From positions 1-64,000 of the forward strand of contig JALQPE010002373.1 in the NCBI GenBank assembly GCA_030407315.1: a stretch of 64,000 nt of DNA, in the 5' to 3' direction. This DNA comes from Asparagopsis taxiformis. Lineage: Eukaryota; Rhodophyta; Florideophyceae; Bonnemaisoniales; Bonnemaisoniaceae. Below are positions 11,364 through 21,689 of the stretch, piece after piece. Under the pieces are notes generated by a model. That model did not search any database. It was not told the DNA's origin and saw only the letters and a list, made by a program, of their open reading frames with translations. Position numbers and translations under genes: made by a program. Every line of letters begins with the position of its first letter. Within the stretch, counting starts at the first letter, position 1.

Positions 11364-11680
11364 GACGGAGGTGGAGGAGGTGGCTACGGAGGAAGCCTGG
11401 AGAACTTGTCCGGTACTGACATCTCACATGTTGCCATTAACGGAGGTGGTGGAGGAGGCTATGGTGCAAGCCTGGAGAACATGTGACTCACATCTCGCAG
11501 ATGTCAGTACCCATGGATGAGAAGAAAAGCATGTTGAGGTGCGGTTCGGATATTCGATCCATTAACGGAGGTGGTGGAGGAGGCTATGGTGGAAGCCTGG
11601 AGAAGAATAGAGTAGTCCTATACCCATGGATCACAAGAAGACGTTGTTGGGCTCCTTTTCGAAGCCCATTCGTCTCTTGA
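11364..11680 (+). repeat. Glycine-codon repeat, probably a gene remnant
   Basis: Three copies (starting near 11366, 11441 and 11576) of a segment that reads GGGGGGYGGSLE on the plus strand, joined by spacers containing ATCTCACATGTTGCC-like or CAGTACCCATGGATG-like strings. The frames are short and broken. This looks like the remains of a gene for a glycine-rich repeat protein rather than an active one. Confidence 0.45.
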
Positions 11681-11901
11681 ATAAATTTAGCACCCAAATC
11701 ATATACGATTGCCGAGTTGACACCCCGTATGTCTCGTTGGTAGAAATAGCAGGGGTTCCACCACTCAGCTGGCGGGAAGTAGTTACTGATTATATGAGAT
11801 ATGGCTTAGCTCCCGCCAAAACCGATAGCTCTGGGCTCAGGTTCTCCAAATGTGGTTATACGAATGTGTTCTGACAATGCTAGAAGACGAATATCTGCAT
11901 C

Positions 11902-12085
11902 CTGATTTGAATTAAAATTTGGGCTATTCTCAAAAACATGCACATGTGAACATGTTTTTGAGATGGGGGTGTGCCGTACGGCACAATCGACCGCCCAAAT
12001 CGATGTTTTTTTGCAATATTTTTGCTGCCCGAAATTGTAGAATTTCTGGTCTGGCCAGCAATGCATCTGAGCTGGACATCCCCAT
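11902..12085 (+). repeat. Single palindromic repeat copy upstream of gene B
   Basis: One partial unit of the 387-bp repeat, with the CTCAAAAACATG hairpin at 11929 and the GTGCCGTACGGCAC palindrome, in the same orientation as the copies at 4.7-10.7 kb. It lies about 350 bases before the gene B start and faces the inverted copy at 15.8-16.1 kb. Confidence 0.85.
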
Positions 12086-12144
12086 GTCCAGTGGCCGTCC
12101 GGATGTCGCTCACCTGGTAAGCGTGATGCACCTGTGACAACCTA

Positions 12145-12174
12145 TGTGACTGCAGTCACAGCCGCCATGGCGGC
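12145..12174. promoter_or_regulatory. Two adjacent perfect palindromes upstream of gene B
   Basis: TGTGACTGCAGTCACA (12145-12160) is directly followed by GCCGCCATGGCGGC (12161-12174). Both are perfectly self-complementary and lie about 260 bases before the gene B ATG. They could be binding sites for a dimeric regulator; this is inference. Confidence 0.45.
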
Positions 12175-12431
12175 CGTGCAGTACAACCCTCAAAGACAGG
12201 GAATCACAATCTTTTTAAAATTTTTGTCTACCACGTATCCGTCACAACTTATTACCTACACCGGTTACGGGTTTCAAGACCTTTCCAGTGCTGTGTACCC
12301 GTATACTCTGTTCCGTTCGATATCAACCAGTGTTCCTCACGAAAGAGTGCAAACGTCACGAGATACGTCGTCAAATTTGACTGTCTCGCCGAGCGGTCGC
12401 CATCCTGTACCGAATTTCCACTCATTCCATT

Positions 12432-15400
12432 ATGACGAATAAGCGCAGGCGCAACAGCAATCCGATCGTTGACGACGCAACCGTGCCAATTCTGCGCGAA
12501 CCCGCTAGCCCTTGGGAGGATTCTAGTGACATGGGTACACGTCGAAACGTAGGTCGCGCCGCCCGCGAAACTACTCTCGCTGGCAAAGACTTCCTCCGCC
12601 TCTTGCTGGATTTGTTCGCCCACTCAAGTTTCGCAGACTTGACGGACAAGCCGGGAGGTTTCACATACGCGGACCTTGGCGCTTGGGTTGCGCAGGGCAC
12701 GGAAGAACAATTTCTGGCGCTGCAAGGTCGACTCAGCATGGCCTTCAGCGGTCGTTCGAAGAATGCTGGAGTCGAGGCGGATGTTGCCGAAATCGTCATG
12801 GCAGAGATGAACGTTGAGCGAGCCAAGCAGATTGTTCGTCTGGCATTACCGATTGCCGAGTTTTCAAGACAGGATGAGCGTATCGGGCAATGGGTTGAGC
12901 ACTGCATCCTTTCTGGGATCGTGCCGCAGACCTTCCTTATTGGATGTAACATGCTTCCTTCGCCACTACAGGCGCCGCAGCGCGGGGAACCAAGCGCCTT
13001 CGTTCTTGCTCCACCGGAAACGTTCGAGGTATTGATGTATTTCCAAGCGTTGTCTATCATCCGAAATCACAACAAGAACCTGCCGCGTCGCCGAATAGGC
13101 GACGCGGCCGAGGAGGGGAACGAAGCCGCACGCGTCCCAGCCCATCGGAAAAGCACTAATCGAGCTTGTTACGTGGTTCAAGTTTTATACCATGCTTGGA
13201 CCGATGTGGCCTTCGCCGCAAAGTTTTCCAGCTTCGAAGAGTTGATGGCGCCGTACATCATTTTCGACAGCAGTGAGCATTGGTTTGACGTGCTCGATGA
13301 AGGTCTATTCGCACCGATAGAGCAGAAGCTAGATCTCTACCACGACAAAGCTCCCCTATCTCATCCTGATGGATATGGTGGAAAAGTAGAGACAAGAACC
13401 AGTGCGCAGCACAGTGTATTTAGGGACCTTGTGAGGAAGTTCTTCGACCGGTTGCAGTTTCTTATCGTCAACCCGGACCTGTACACCTGGCCGGAGTCCG
13501 ACCGCTGGGGGGCGCTGGAAATATACTTGTCAAGCGGAAATCCGGACAAGCTGCCAGCGTACTTTGACACCCTCGACGAAGACGTTATGGCTGTCCTCCG
13601 CCCGGCACCACAAGCCGCGGACGCAGAAAAGGTCCCCAAGCCGGTTGATGACACTCCCACTCGTCGCAACACAGGAGGGAGAGGTTTGGTTCCGTCGACA
13701 AGACACACAACCAGGCTTCAACTTGGACCTGGGAGGACCAGTCTTACTGCCCAAGGGCCGTCTCCCCCGTCACCGTCACCCCATGCGACAGAAGAGCAGG
13801 AAAGTGAAGGGCAGGCTCTCGCAAAGGACTTTCTTTCGAAAATGAGTCAGTATTGCCGGGTGTACGACGTCCCTTTCGAAGATTTGGTCAGTGCCGACGA
13901 GAGCCGAGAACACGTGCCCATCACGGGCAACGTTCAGCTCATTCTGACTGATCCGCCCTACAATGTTCGTCGTAAGAGGAACGATTCCAACTCTTCGTAC
14001 GACAGGCTAACTGCAGAAGATATGCAGGCTAGCATCGAAGTGTTTGACGAGCTGTTGCGCCCCGGTGGCCACGGCATCGTGTTCTGCTCCGTTTTGCAGT
14101 TCTACGAATGGTTCCATTACTTGGAAACGTACAAAGGACCGCAGTCAGAAGGCCCAACCGATGCTGCTGCCAGTGATGACGGGTCGGATGAAGAAGAGGT
14201 TACGTCCATGAATTCGGACTCCGAAGCATCGCAGCACAGTGGCGAAGAAAGTGCGGATGAGGAGGAGGAGGAGGAGGAGGAGGACGTCGTTCGGAATTCA
14301 GTTTTCTTCGTTGACGAGGTACCTCTGTTGTTTGTCCGACTACCTGGGCACCTCTATCAAATGCCGGGGCGGAAGAGGTACCAACGCATGAACATGGCAG
14401 AGGTCGCTATCCACTTCTGGAAGCGAGGTGTTCCGTTCAAGACTGGAAGCGAGATGGTGGCCTATAGGAACCACGGATACATGGACGGCACGTACCCGGC
14501 GTGGTGCAACGTCACCATCAATATGCCCGCCATCGATTCGAATGAGATGGTGTGGCGAACAAGGAGCACAACCGGTGCTACGGTCAGAGTTCGTGCAGAG
14601 CAGAAGAGCGTCGCTCTCATGATGGAGTTGATCAGCCAGCATTCACAGCCTGGTGATATTGTTGTCGATCCATTCTCTGGCACTTTCGCAACGGGAAAAG
14701 CAGCTATGAGCTTGCCTGAGCACCGTGTTTTCGTCGGCAGTGACATGGACAAATTGTGTGTGGCACGATCGCTTCCAAAGCTGTGTGCAGTCATGTCACG
14801 TGTAATTCTTTCAAACAACACTGACATGAGGGTCACGACAGAAGCGAAACAGAGTGCTGAGAAGTTCTTGGCGTCCCCCTCTGTCACGATGCGTACGCAG
14901 AGGGAACGCAGGATCATCGAACCCCCACCTGGCCTTCCCCTGTACCAGAGGTTCCCGAAATATATTCGGCAGTACCTCTGGCAGCTGTGCCCAGAGTCGA
15001 TTGCGTCGCACGAGCACATGGAAAAACCGGTACATTATTGGCCACCTTCCCTGCGCCGCTGGTTGCAAACTGAAAACCCTCGCGTGATGCGGGCACACGA
15101 TTGTGTTGCGAAAAAATTGAGCGTTCGACCATCGCTGATTAAGCATCCAAATGCAGGAAGAGGGCTCTTCGCTGAACAGACATTTAATGTTGGCGACGAA
15201 GTATGTGCATACTACGGAACTGTTGTGTACTCTGATATGAGCAAGGAGTCGATGAGGTTCGCGTACGGAGAGGGTCACATGGCGATAACGAAGGAAACAT
15301 TCTTGATGTATGCCATCAAGCTGTATGCAACAGCGGAGGACGACGAAAACATCGAGCATCCAATTTGGATTGTTCCGGCTCCGTTCTGTTCGGCGCAGTT

Positions 15401-15629
15401 CATCAACGACCCGCGGTATTTGCGAGGTGAGGACACTCCGGCGGAAGACACCAGGCGGATGGCCAACGTCGAGTTTGTCGAGAACTACAGCAGCGGTTCG
15501 ACGGGGAAGAAGCTCAAGGCGAAGGACCTAGAAAATCCGAAGATCATTGTAGTACGTGCAATCCGCGATATCCGTCCGGGGCAGGAGCTCTACGTTCATT
15601 ATGGGACAGCGTTTAGAGCATGGAATTAG
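12432..15629 (+). CDS. Gene B: beta-class DNA methyltransferase fused to a SET domain
   Basis: A 1065-residue intronless frame starting at the ATG at 12432. Residues 1-390 are a helical N-terminal domain shared with the broken paralogue at 24.4-25.9 kb. Residues about 465-800 are a bacterial-type DNA amino-methyltransferase: catalytic TDPPYNV at 506-512, an acidic insert at about 575-620, then the cofactor-binding DPFSGTFATG at 746-755. DPPY before the FxGxG-type motif is the beta-class order; DPPY favours N6-adenine, though N4-cytosine is not excluded. Residues about 900-1060 are a SET lysine-methyltransferase domain: GRGLFA at 909-914, YYG at 927, FIND at 990 in place of the usual NHS, and ELYVHYG at 1052-1058. 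One chain may thus methylate both DNA and histone. It diverges from gene A across the repeat array. Confidence 0.85.
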   Translation: MTNKRRRNSNPIVDDATVPILREPASPWEDSSDMGTRRNVGRAARETTLAGKDFLRLLLDLFAHSSFADLTDKPGGFTYADLGAWVAQGTEEQFLALQGRLSMAFSGRSKNAGVEADVAEIVMAEMNVERAKQIVRLALPIAEFSRQDERIGQWVEHCILSGIVPQTFLIGCNMLPSPLQAPQRGEPSAFVLAPPETFEVLMYFQALSIIRNHNKNLPRRRIGDAAEEGNEAARVPAHRKSTNRACYVVQVLYHAWTDVAFAAKFSSFEELMAPYIIFDSSEHWFDVLDEGLFAPIEQKLDLYHDKAPLSHPDGYGGKVETRTSAQHSVFRDLVRKFFDRLQFLIVNPDLYTWPESDRWGALEIYLSSGNPDKLPAYFDTLDEDVMAVLRPAPQAADAEKVPKPVDDTPTRRNTGGRGLVPSTRHTTRLQLGPGRTSLTAQGPSPPSPSPHATEEQESEGQALAKDFLSKMSQYCRVYDVPFEDLVSADESREHVPITGNVQLILTDPPYNVRRKRNDSNSSYDRLTAEDMQASIEVFDELLRPGGHGIVFCSVLQFYEWFHYLETYKGPQSEGPTDAAASDDGSDEEEVTSMNSDSEASQHSGEESADEEEEEEEEDVVRNSVFFVDEVPLLFVRLPGHLYQMPGRKRYQRMNMAEVAIHFWKRGVPFKTGSEMVAYRNHGYMDGTYPAWCNVTINMPAIDSNEMVWRTRSTTGATVRVRAEQKSVALMMELISQHSQPGDIVVDPFSGTFATGKAAMSLPEHRVFVGSDMDKLCVARSLPKLCAVMSRVILSNNTDMRVTTEAKQSAEKFLASPSVTMRTQRERRIIEPPPGLPLYQRFPKYIRQYLWQLCPESIASHEHMEKPVHYWPPSLRRWLQTENPRVMRAHDCVAKKLSVRPSLIKHPNAGRGLFAEQTFNVGDEVCAYYGTVVYSDMSKESMRFAYGEGHMAITKETFLMYAIKLYATAEDDENIEHPIWIVPAPFCSAQFINDPRYLRGEDTPAEDTRRMANVEFVENYSSGSTGKKLKAKDLENPKIIVVRAIRDIRPGQELYVHYGTAFRAWN

Positions 15630-15634
15630 GGTCA

Positions 15635-15834
15635 CGAAAGATGTTTTCATTTCGACTACAAATAAAGCTACGTTCCAGAGTTGAAGTATATCATATAATG
15701 CAGCATGTCCAGCCACCATTACTCCAGGGTGAAACCTATTGAGCAGTACTCGCCTGTCAAAAACCAATCGTTCACACTCTAGGTGCACTTCGTCCGAGCA
15801 GTGAACCTGACTGCTTGGATGCTGTTATGCGTGC
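15635..15834. other. Downstream region of gene B
   Basis: About 200 bases after the gene B stop. An AATAAA string (about 15660-15665) shortly after the stop is a plausible polyadenylation signal. No gene is seen. Confidence 0.4.
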
Positions 15835-16110
15835 AGATGCAAAATACACGACCAAGTTGAAATGGACGCCCGGTGGATGTCCAGCTCAGTTGCATTGCTG
15901 TCCGGCCCAGAAATTCTACAATTCAGGGCAGAAAAAAATATTGCAAAAAACATCGATTTGGGCGGTCGATTGTGCCGTACGGCACACCCCCATCTCAAAA
16001 ACATGTTCACATGTGCATGTTTTTGAGAATAGCCCAAATTTTAATTCAAATCAGGACGTCTTCCGGACATAGGGGTGCTCGCGGCCTAGCTCTACAGCTG
16101 TAATTGTACC
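15835..16110 (-). repeat. Inverted palindromic repeat copy and terminal-like motif, right of gene B
   Basis: A reverse-orientation unit of the 387-bp repeat, with its hairpin at about 15993-16026 and the GTGCCGTACGGCAC palindrome, followed by the GCGAGCACCCC-type block and ACAGCTGTAATT in inverted form. It mirrors the edge at 9754. AATT lies next to ACAGCTGT at both ends, but because AATT is itself palindromic I cannot tell a target duplication from part of the inverted end. Confidence 0.75.
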
Positions 16111-16288
16111 TCATTAAATACTGTTGATGACTGCCTACCGTATACAATCTGGGCTGTTGGCGTATTATCCGGTACTTGACCTGACCTGAACGTTCATCGC
16201 AGACCGTTGTGGTTACCGACACTATACAGCAATCTTTTTTGTATCTCGTGCAACTCAATCGTTCCATCGCTTCCGGGAAAGCTTCATT

Positions 16289-18573
16289 ATGCCGCCGCGT
16301 ATTGCGAAGAAAGCTCCAAAGCCTCCGGGCCTCCAGAAAACCCGGTCAGCAGCTGCTGTATCGAGTGCCCGACAATCCCGTGCGAAGAAGCGGTCTGGGC
16401 CTACCGGCAGCATTGAACCGCGGTCCGGTAGTCGCAAGACGGACCGGCGCAGAACTGGGGATCCGCAGCGAGAAAGTGAGGAAGGAGGAACGGCGCGGAG
16501 AGAGATGGGGCTTGACCGAGGCAAGCGTGCTCGCAGGGACAGTGAACATCATGATGATGACATGATAGTGGCTCAAAACATGTTGGAATTGCGGCAGAGT
16601 GCTATGGCAAAGGTAGTTCCTCCCGGGTTGGCAGATGCGGAGGTGCTGCAGACGGAGTCCCAGCCGGGGGTTCCGAGACACTGGAGGCTGTGACCCCCAC
16701 TGCGCCAACTATGCCGAGTACATCAGCCCCAGCAGGTAATGCAGTCAGGGACCCGAGGATAGCGGCAAGGGATGTTGTTTCTGAGCAACGTTCACAGGAT
16801 GCCAACTATCATCGGCGGTCAGGTGGTACTGAGGGGAGAGAGCAGCCGGAGTGCGGGCCTCGTCACAACAGACTGTCATTGGTGCCAAATATGCGCGTAA
16901 CGCCCCCGCGACGTCAGGCTATTGGCGATGGAGGACATCATATTCCCGATAGCGTGGGAGATGGGGGGACGGTGAGGGCAGAGAGGTTGCATCCGCCGGA
17001 ATCCATCGATTTAATGGCGAGTCGCATCAATGCGCAGAAGAAGAAGATCGCGGAGCTGGAAAAAAAAGTGTTTAGCCAGGACATAGCAAACAAGGCGCTC
17101 ACCACGGAGATAGTTGCGTTGGAGGCTAAGGTGAAGACTCTGCAGGCGGAAAATGCCAGCCTTACTGCAATTGCGAGAACAGGTAGAATCAGTGATCACG
17201 GTGGCGGTAAGTCGAAAATACAGAAAGCCATTCCTGTGAAATACCTTGGAGTTCTTAGGGCGGTTGAGGAAAACCTGACAAAGTGGTGCAAGAACGAGAC
17301 TATGGAGCTGGACCCTATAGCGGAACAAACGCAGAGACGTTGGACTGGACGTACCATCGAGGTAGAGCCGGTAGAAGGGGCACTTTGGAGCGAAAACGGT
17401 GTAGGATATATTGCTACCCCTCCGGGCTATATCATCAAGAATCTGCAGTGGTATACACCTTCGTACAGGGACGAGAGTGATCTGCTGAATGACTTGGTGC
17501 GACACGTACTGCGTCAAAGTCCGTGGTGTGATGTGTTTTCCGATGAGGAGCAGCGTGTGTGCTGTCAAGAGGCTGTGGCGGGGAGCAAGGAATTGAAAGT
17601 GAAGGTGACGCAGAAACTGTCCGACGTGATGAGTGCACGGAAGCGTAATGCGAGGGACAGATTGTTCGGTTCGCTGGGGTACACGAAATTAATGTCTAGA
17701 TGCACGATGCTGACGACGCGAGCTGAGATGGACGAGCGAGAGGAACAAAAGCGCGAAGCGTCTGAGAAGCTTTTGAAACGGGAAAGTAACGGTGATTTGG
17801 ATATGGGGAGGTGGCGAACGGCACCGTTCTCAGAGCTGCGATACAGCAAAGGCTTGGTTCCTGACAGCTTCGAAATGGAAGTGAATGGTGATGCATGGTT
17901 TAACAACCGAGTAGCTGTGAATGTGCTGGACATCTTCAGGGGTTATTCGATACGACCAGAACAAGTAATGGACATAGAGACGAGCATACTAACGCTGGCG
18001 CGCCTGGATGCTTGGCTAGTGACTACTGTGGAGTGTTTGGATGAACCGAAGGGGAAAGGAGGTGCACGGCAGAAGGAGTTTACAAGGCGGTACAGTCAAT
18101 ATGTGGGGGTAGCTTTTCAGCAATTAGTTGGTATGGTGGTGTACTGCATGTCTTGTCTCCAAGGCTCGCAAGCAAGGGAAGAAACGGACGTTGTCGAGAG
18201 CGAACAGCGGACTAGTGCACAGTCACGGCATGTGTTTGCAAGCCGTACTGTGACGAGAGAGGCTGTTGAAGTGTGGCAAAGCGGAGAGGGGTCTGGAATT
18301 GTTCATGTCGTTGATGATGTAAACCGCTGCTCATCACTTGTTCTAGTGTCCGAGGATTGGATTCAATCGCATATTACGTCAAACCTCGGTGCTGTAATGG
18401 ATTGTGTGATTGCGCAAGGACTAATTGGCGCAGAACTTTTCGTCGTTGACCCATATGCTGGACACCTGAGTGCAAACCTGAATGTCGAAATCAATGCCCC
18501 ACAGTATGGGGGCATGGAGCGGCGCCATGCAGCCACTGCTGATAACGGTTTTGGCGTAATGGAGGATGGTTGA
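16289..18573 (+). CDS. Coiled-coil protein of unknown function, N-terminal frame offset
   Basis: Not recognised. A basic, Ser/Arg/Lys-rich start at ATG 16289 (MPPRIAKKAPKPPG) runs to a stop at 16693. A second frame, open from about 16560, continues to 18573. The two overlap with no stop between them, so a short intron or a one-base frame break in 16560-16690 probably joins them into one gene of about 750 residues. The second part holds a coiled coil with regular Lys/Glu/Leu spacing (about residues 105-160 of that part) and a helical C-terminus. It runs toward the Plavaka transposase, with only about 80 bases between the two stops. That suggests an accessory, DNA-binding-type partner of that transposon, but no domain assignment is possible by eye. 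Confidence 0.55.
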
Positions 18574-18650
18574 AATTAGTGCAGTAAATGTGACGTTGAC
18601 TAGAAGGTTTATCATGTAGTACATTATCAATAGAGTGCTGCGATTTAGAT

Positions 18651-21600
18651 TTATTCTTCTTCATTATCATCTGTGAATTGGTAATCAGTGTTGGTGTAGA
18701 AGCGGTTGAGATAGAAACGGTGGTCCGACCAGTGCATTTGTTTCGTAAATGGCTTGACTGGAAAGTTACTTCGTACGATGTGCACGGTGCCAGATATAGT
18801 AGATGCAGGAATGAGGTCAAACCAAGGACCACCTGCACTGTGGGATGCAGTGTCATTGCTGTCAACGGATCCGTTGTCCGGGTCCCATGTGGACCACTTT
18901 AAACAAATGCACCCAAGTGATTTTTCCACAGCGGTTTTTGGGGCAAAGCAGGTCATATACTGAACGAAAGCGAGTTCTACAGGTTGAAACAGGTTTGGAG
19001 ACTGCAGGCGTACCAGTGCCAGGACGCGCCCTACCCATATGGTTCTGTAGTCATCGGCAGTTCCGGAGATGACGACAAAGGAGTACTGCGATCTCTTTGC
19101 GGGGCCGAACGATGAAGTTGCAAAGACGCGCTGCTGCTTGTGCCTCGACACGTTTGTGGGGCGAAGCATGCCACTGTGCGGGTCAAAGTCGTCGGCATCT
19201 GGGACGTACCCTCCCATGACGTAGGCGGACTTTACCACGGTGACGGAAATGTCCATGTCATGTATTGGAGGGCCTTCTGCCGTGGCGCGCAGTCTAGCGA
19301 GGGTGAGGAACGCTTGTGCAGCTGTGTCACCGAGTTGCTGGAATAGCGTTATGGTGCCAGACGGGAACGAGGAGTTGTGCAGAGGCAAAAGAGTGGCAGG
19401 ATCGGGCTGTCCGTCGATATCTGCAACGAGGAGGGTTGCATCGGGCAGCAGGGAGGCAAAGTCGTGCAGTGCAACGGTGAATCCGTCGCGAACGAGTACT
19501 GCACCGTCTGTGGGCGATATCATGCGTGCGTTTCCCAATGTGTTCGATGGGGTGTGACCAGTTGGAGTGGCCAAGGAGAATTCCATGTGGCGAATAGTCT
19601 CTTCCATGGCTGTGGAGCGCCTTCGAGAGGTTTTCCTATAACTCTGTTTGAACAGAAGATGCGAGTGTTCGTAGGGGCCTGCATCAATGTGTTCCAGGGC
19701 GCCATATCTCTGCAAGTCACCGGGAAGATGGTCTAGAAGATGGAACTTGAAAGTTTTGAGACCTGTGGTGTGGAATGGGCCGAGGGTGGAGAGCATTGAT
19801 TGTTTGAAATAGGAAATGGAGTTCTGGAGGCTTTCTAGTTCGGCGGCAGTCCAGTGCTTGATGCGACCGCGTTTCATGACCCATGCGACGAGGTCAGAGT
19901 ATTGCGTGCAGATGGAAGTGAGGGGGGCTGTATCTACTTCGTCACAGCATGTGTCAATGAATGCTGCGATGAAAGGGAACACCATGTCGACATGGTGATA
20001 GTCTTTGGCTGCGAGCATGCCGCGTATGCCGTCCTCCGTGAAGAGGCCGTTCAAATTGGTGCCCTTCTCACCCTTGGAGAAGTCGACATGAAGACCGGTG
20101 ATGTAGTAGTCGCGTTCGATAGCGGACAGAATGCTGTTTGAGCCGGCGAGGATGGATTTTTTCACCTTCTTGAAGGTGCGAGGTGTCCCGGAATGGGAGG
20201 CAGTGGTGGTGAGGTCTGGGGAGCTGAGGCGGTGGACAATGCACTGTTTGATGAGCTTTGAGATGCCGAGGTGGAGATTGTGCAGAGGCTCGAAGGAGAA
20301 AATGTTGTAGGGGTCTAGGGGACTGTTGGTGGGTAAAAGAGCGGTCGATTCGAGGACAGAGTGTTGTTCGAGGAGGGAGAGAGCTTCGAGCGGAGCAGTT
20401 GTATGCTCCTGAGCGCTCTCTTGGCGTGCAGAGCGTGTATCATCGAGGGAGCGGGGCTGGTGTGGCGCGCTGGATTCAAGTTGAGTGGCGGGGATGTAGC
20501 AGCGGTGGCAGGGATGTGTGGTGGTAGTGCTGTTGCGAGTGCATGACAGCTCTTTGGCCTCTGGAAAGTCGCAGCAATAATTGGCTAGGATGGGAAAGCA
20601 TTGGCGGGCAGTTGCAGTGGAGTCTGTGCAGGGGAACCCGGAAGAGAACGCGGTGGATAGGGACGAAAACACTTTTTCGAGTGCTTTATGAAGAATATCA
20701 ATTTTGCGAGCGCGACTAGCAGAACTAGAGGTTGTCGGCATTTCATCACCGAACAAGGCGTTGGACGAAGGGTTAACAATGTACGGAAGATACCCGACGA
20801 TGGTGAGGCCGGTACGGATGCAGTGGCGACGGAGGGGGGCGGAGAAGTTGAGCAGTGTGACGTGTATGGGGTATGCGACGATTGCGGAGCTCTTGAGGCT
20901 TGTGCTGCTCTTGTCGGAGTACACTTGGAGGAGGCCGGCAAAGGAGGAAGCGGTGGGATCATTTTCCTCTGCCCATACGACCTGTGGATCTTCCGAGAGC
21001 TGCACGCGCTGTCTAGTAACCTGGTGCAGCGTTTTCGCGAATTCTGTGTGTAGGGGATGAGAAAATATTGCGGTGCCGTCTGGGGCGGTCTGTGGGGAGG
21101 GGTGGAAGAGAGTATTTTGGTCGTTAGCCAGTGCTAACTGCCTGCGGAGCATGTCGACTGGGTCGCGGAGGTACAGCTGTGCCGAGTACTTACCAGTTTT
21201 GTCTGGAATGATGTGGCTCTTGTAACCTTCGGTGCGGAAATGTGTTTCGACCATGGAAGCGGTAACGTGGCGACATTCTTCTACGGTGCGAACGGCGCTG
21301 TTGAACTTTTCTAGGGAGAATGCGGGGTCTTGTAGGATGGTGATGACTTCGCTCACGCGGCCAGCGCCGGCCTTGTACTCGAGGGTTGTGAGACTGGCGG
21401 CGAGGGATTGCACGAGGAGGTCTGCGCGGGAGGGGGTTGAGGTTGGTGGCAGTGAAGCGTCACAGGGTGAGTCGCTGGAGGAAGCACGACCAGATTCTGG
21501 GTCTGGGGAGCTGGGTTGCGGGGAATCATGGTCGCCGTTTCGAGCAGGCTCATGGGTGACGGCAGGGACACGAGCGTTGTTGAAATGTTGGGGAGAGGGG

Positions 21601-21689
21601 TTGAAACGGTAGCGACACGTTCGCTCATGCAGCGCGAGCGCATAAGCATCTACGCAGTAGTAGAAGCACCCTTCATACTTGCATTCCAT
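18651..21689 (-). CDS. Plavaka-type (CACTA-related) DDE transposase
   Basis: A 1012-residue intronless frame from ATG 21689. The N-terminus has a zinc-finger-like set (Cys3, Cys8, His21, Cys25). The Plavaka signature follows: VYSDKSSTSL near 256-265, with the candidate first catalytic Asp at 259, then YPIHVTLLNFSAPLRR and GYLPYI, as in the family pattern of Y-x-D, AYPV, LN and LP. Asp374 in CDFPEAKE and the CHRC motif at 394-397 match the D...CxxC block of these enzymes. FEPLHNLHLGISK near 475 resembles the conserved HNxxLGIxK. The enzyme would cut and move its parent transposon in the nucleus. The frame is intact, so it may be active; I could not identify matching terminal inverted repeats. 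Confidence 0.8.
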   Translation of the reverse strand: MECKYEGCFYYCVDAYALALHERTCRYRFNPSPQHFNNARVPAVTHEPARNGDHDSPQPSSPDPESGRASSSDSPCDASLPPTSTPSRADLLVQSLAASLTTLEYKAGAGRVSEVITILQDPAFSLEKFNSAVRTVEECRHVTASMVETHFRTEGYKSHIIPDKTGKYSAQLYLRDPVDMLRRQLALANDQNTLFHPSPQTAPDGTAIFSHPLHTEFAKTLHQVTRQRVQLSEDPQVVWAEENDPTASSFAGLLQVYSDKSSTSLKSSAIVAYPIHVTLLNFSAPLRRHCIRTGLTIVGYLPYIVNPSSNALFGDEMPTTSSSASRARKIDILHKALEKVFSSLSTAFSSGFPCTDSTATARQCFPILANYCCDFPEAKELSCTRNSTTTTHPCHRCYIPATQLESSAPHQPRSLDDTRSARQESAQEHTTAPLEALSLLEQHSVLESTALLPTNSPLDPYNIFSFEPLHNLHLGISKLIKQCIVHRLSSPDLTTTASHSGTPRTFKKVKKSILAGSNSILSAIERDYYITGLHVDFSKGEKGTNLNGLFTEDGIRGMLAAKDYHHVDMVFPFIAAFIDTCCDEVDTAPLTSICTQYSDLVAWVMKRGRIKHWTAAELESLQNSISYFKQSMLSTLGPFHTTGLKTFKFHLLDHLPGDLQRYGALEHIDAGPYEHSHLLFKQSYRKTSRRRSTAMEETIRHMEFSLATPTGHTPSNTLGNARMISPTDGAVLVRDGFTVALHDFASLLPDATLLVADIDGQPDPATLLPLHNSSFPSGTITLFQQLGDTAAQAFLTLARLRATAEGPPIHDMDISVTVVKSAYVMGGYVPDADDFDPHSGMLRPTNVSRHKQQRVFATSSFGPAKRSQYSFVVISGTADDYRTIWVGRVLALVRLQSPNLFQPVELAFVQYMTCFAPKTAVEKSLGCICLKWSTWDPDNGSVDSNDTASHSAGGPWFDLIPASTISGTVHIVRSNFPVKPFTKQMHWSDHRFYLNRFYTNTDYQFTDDNEEE

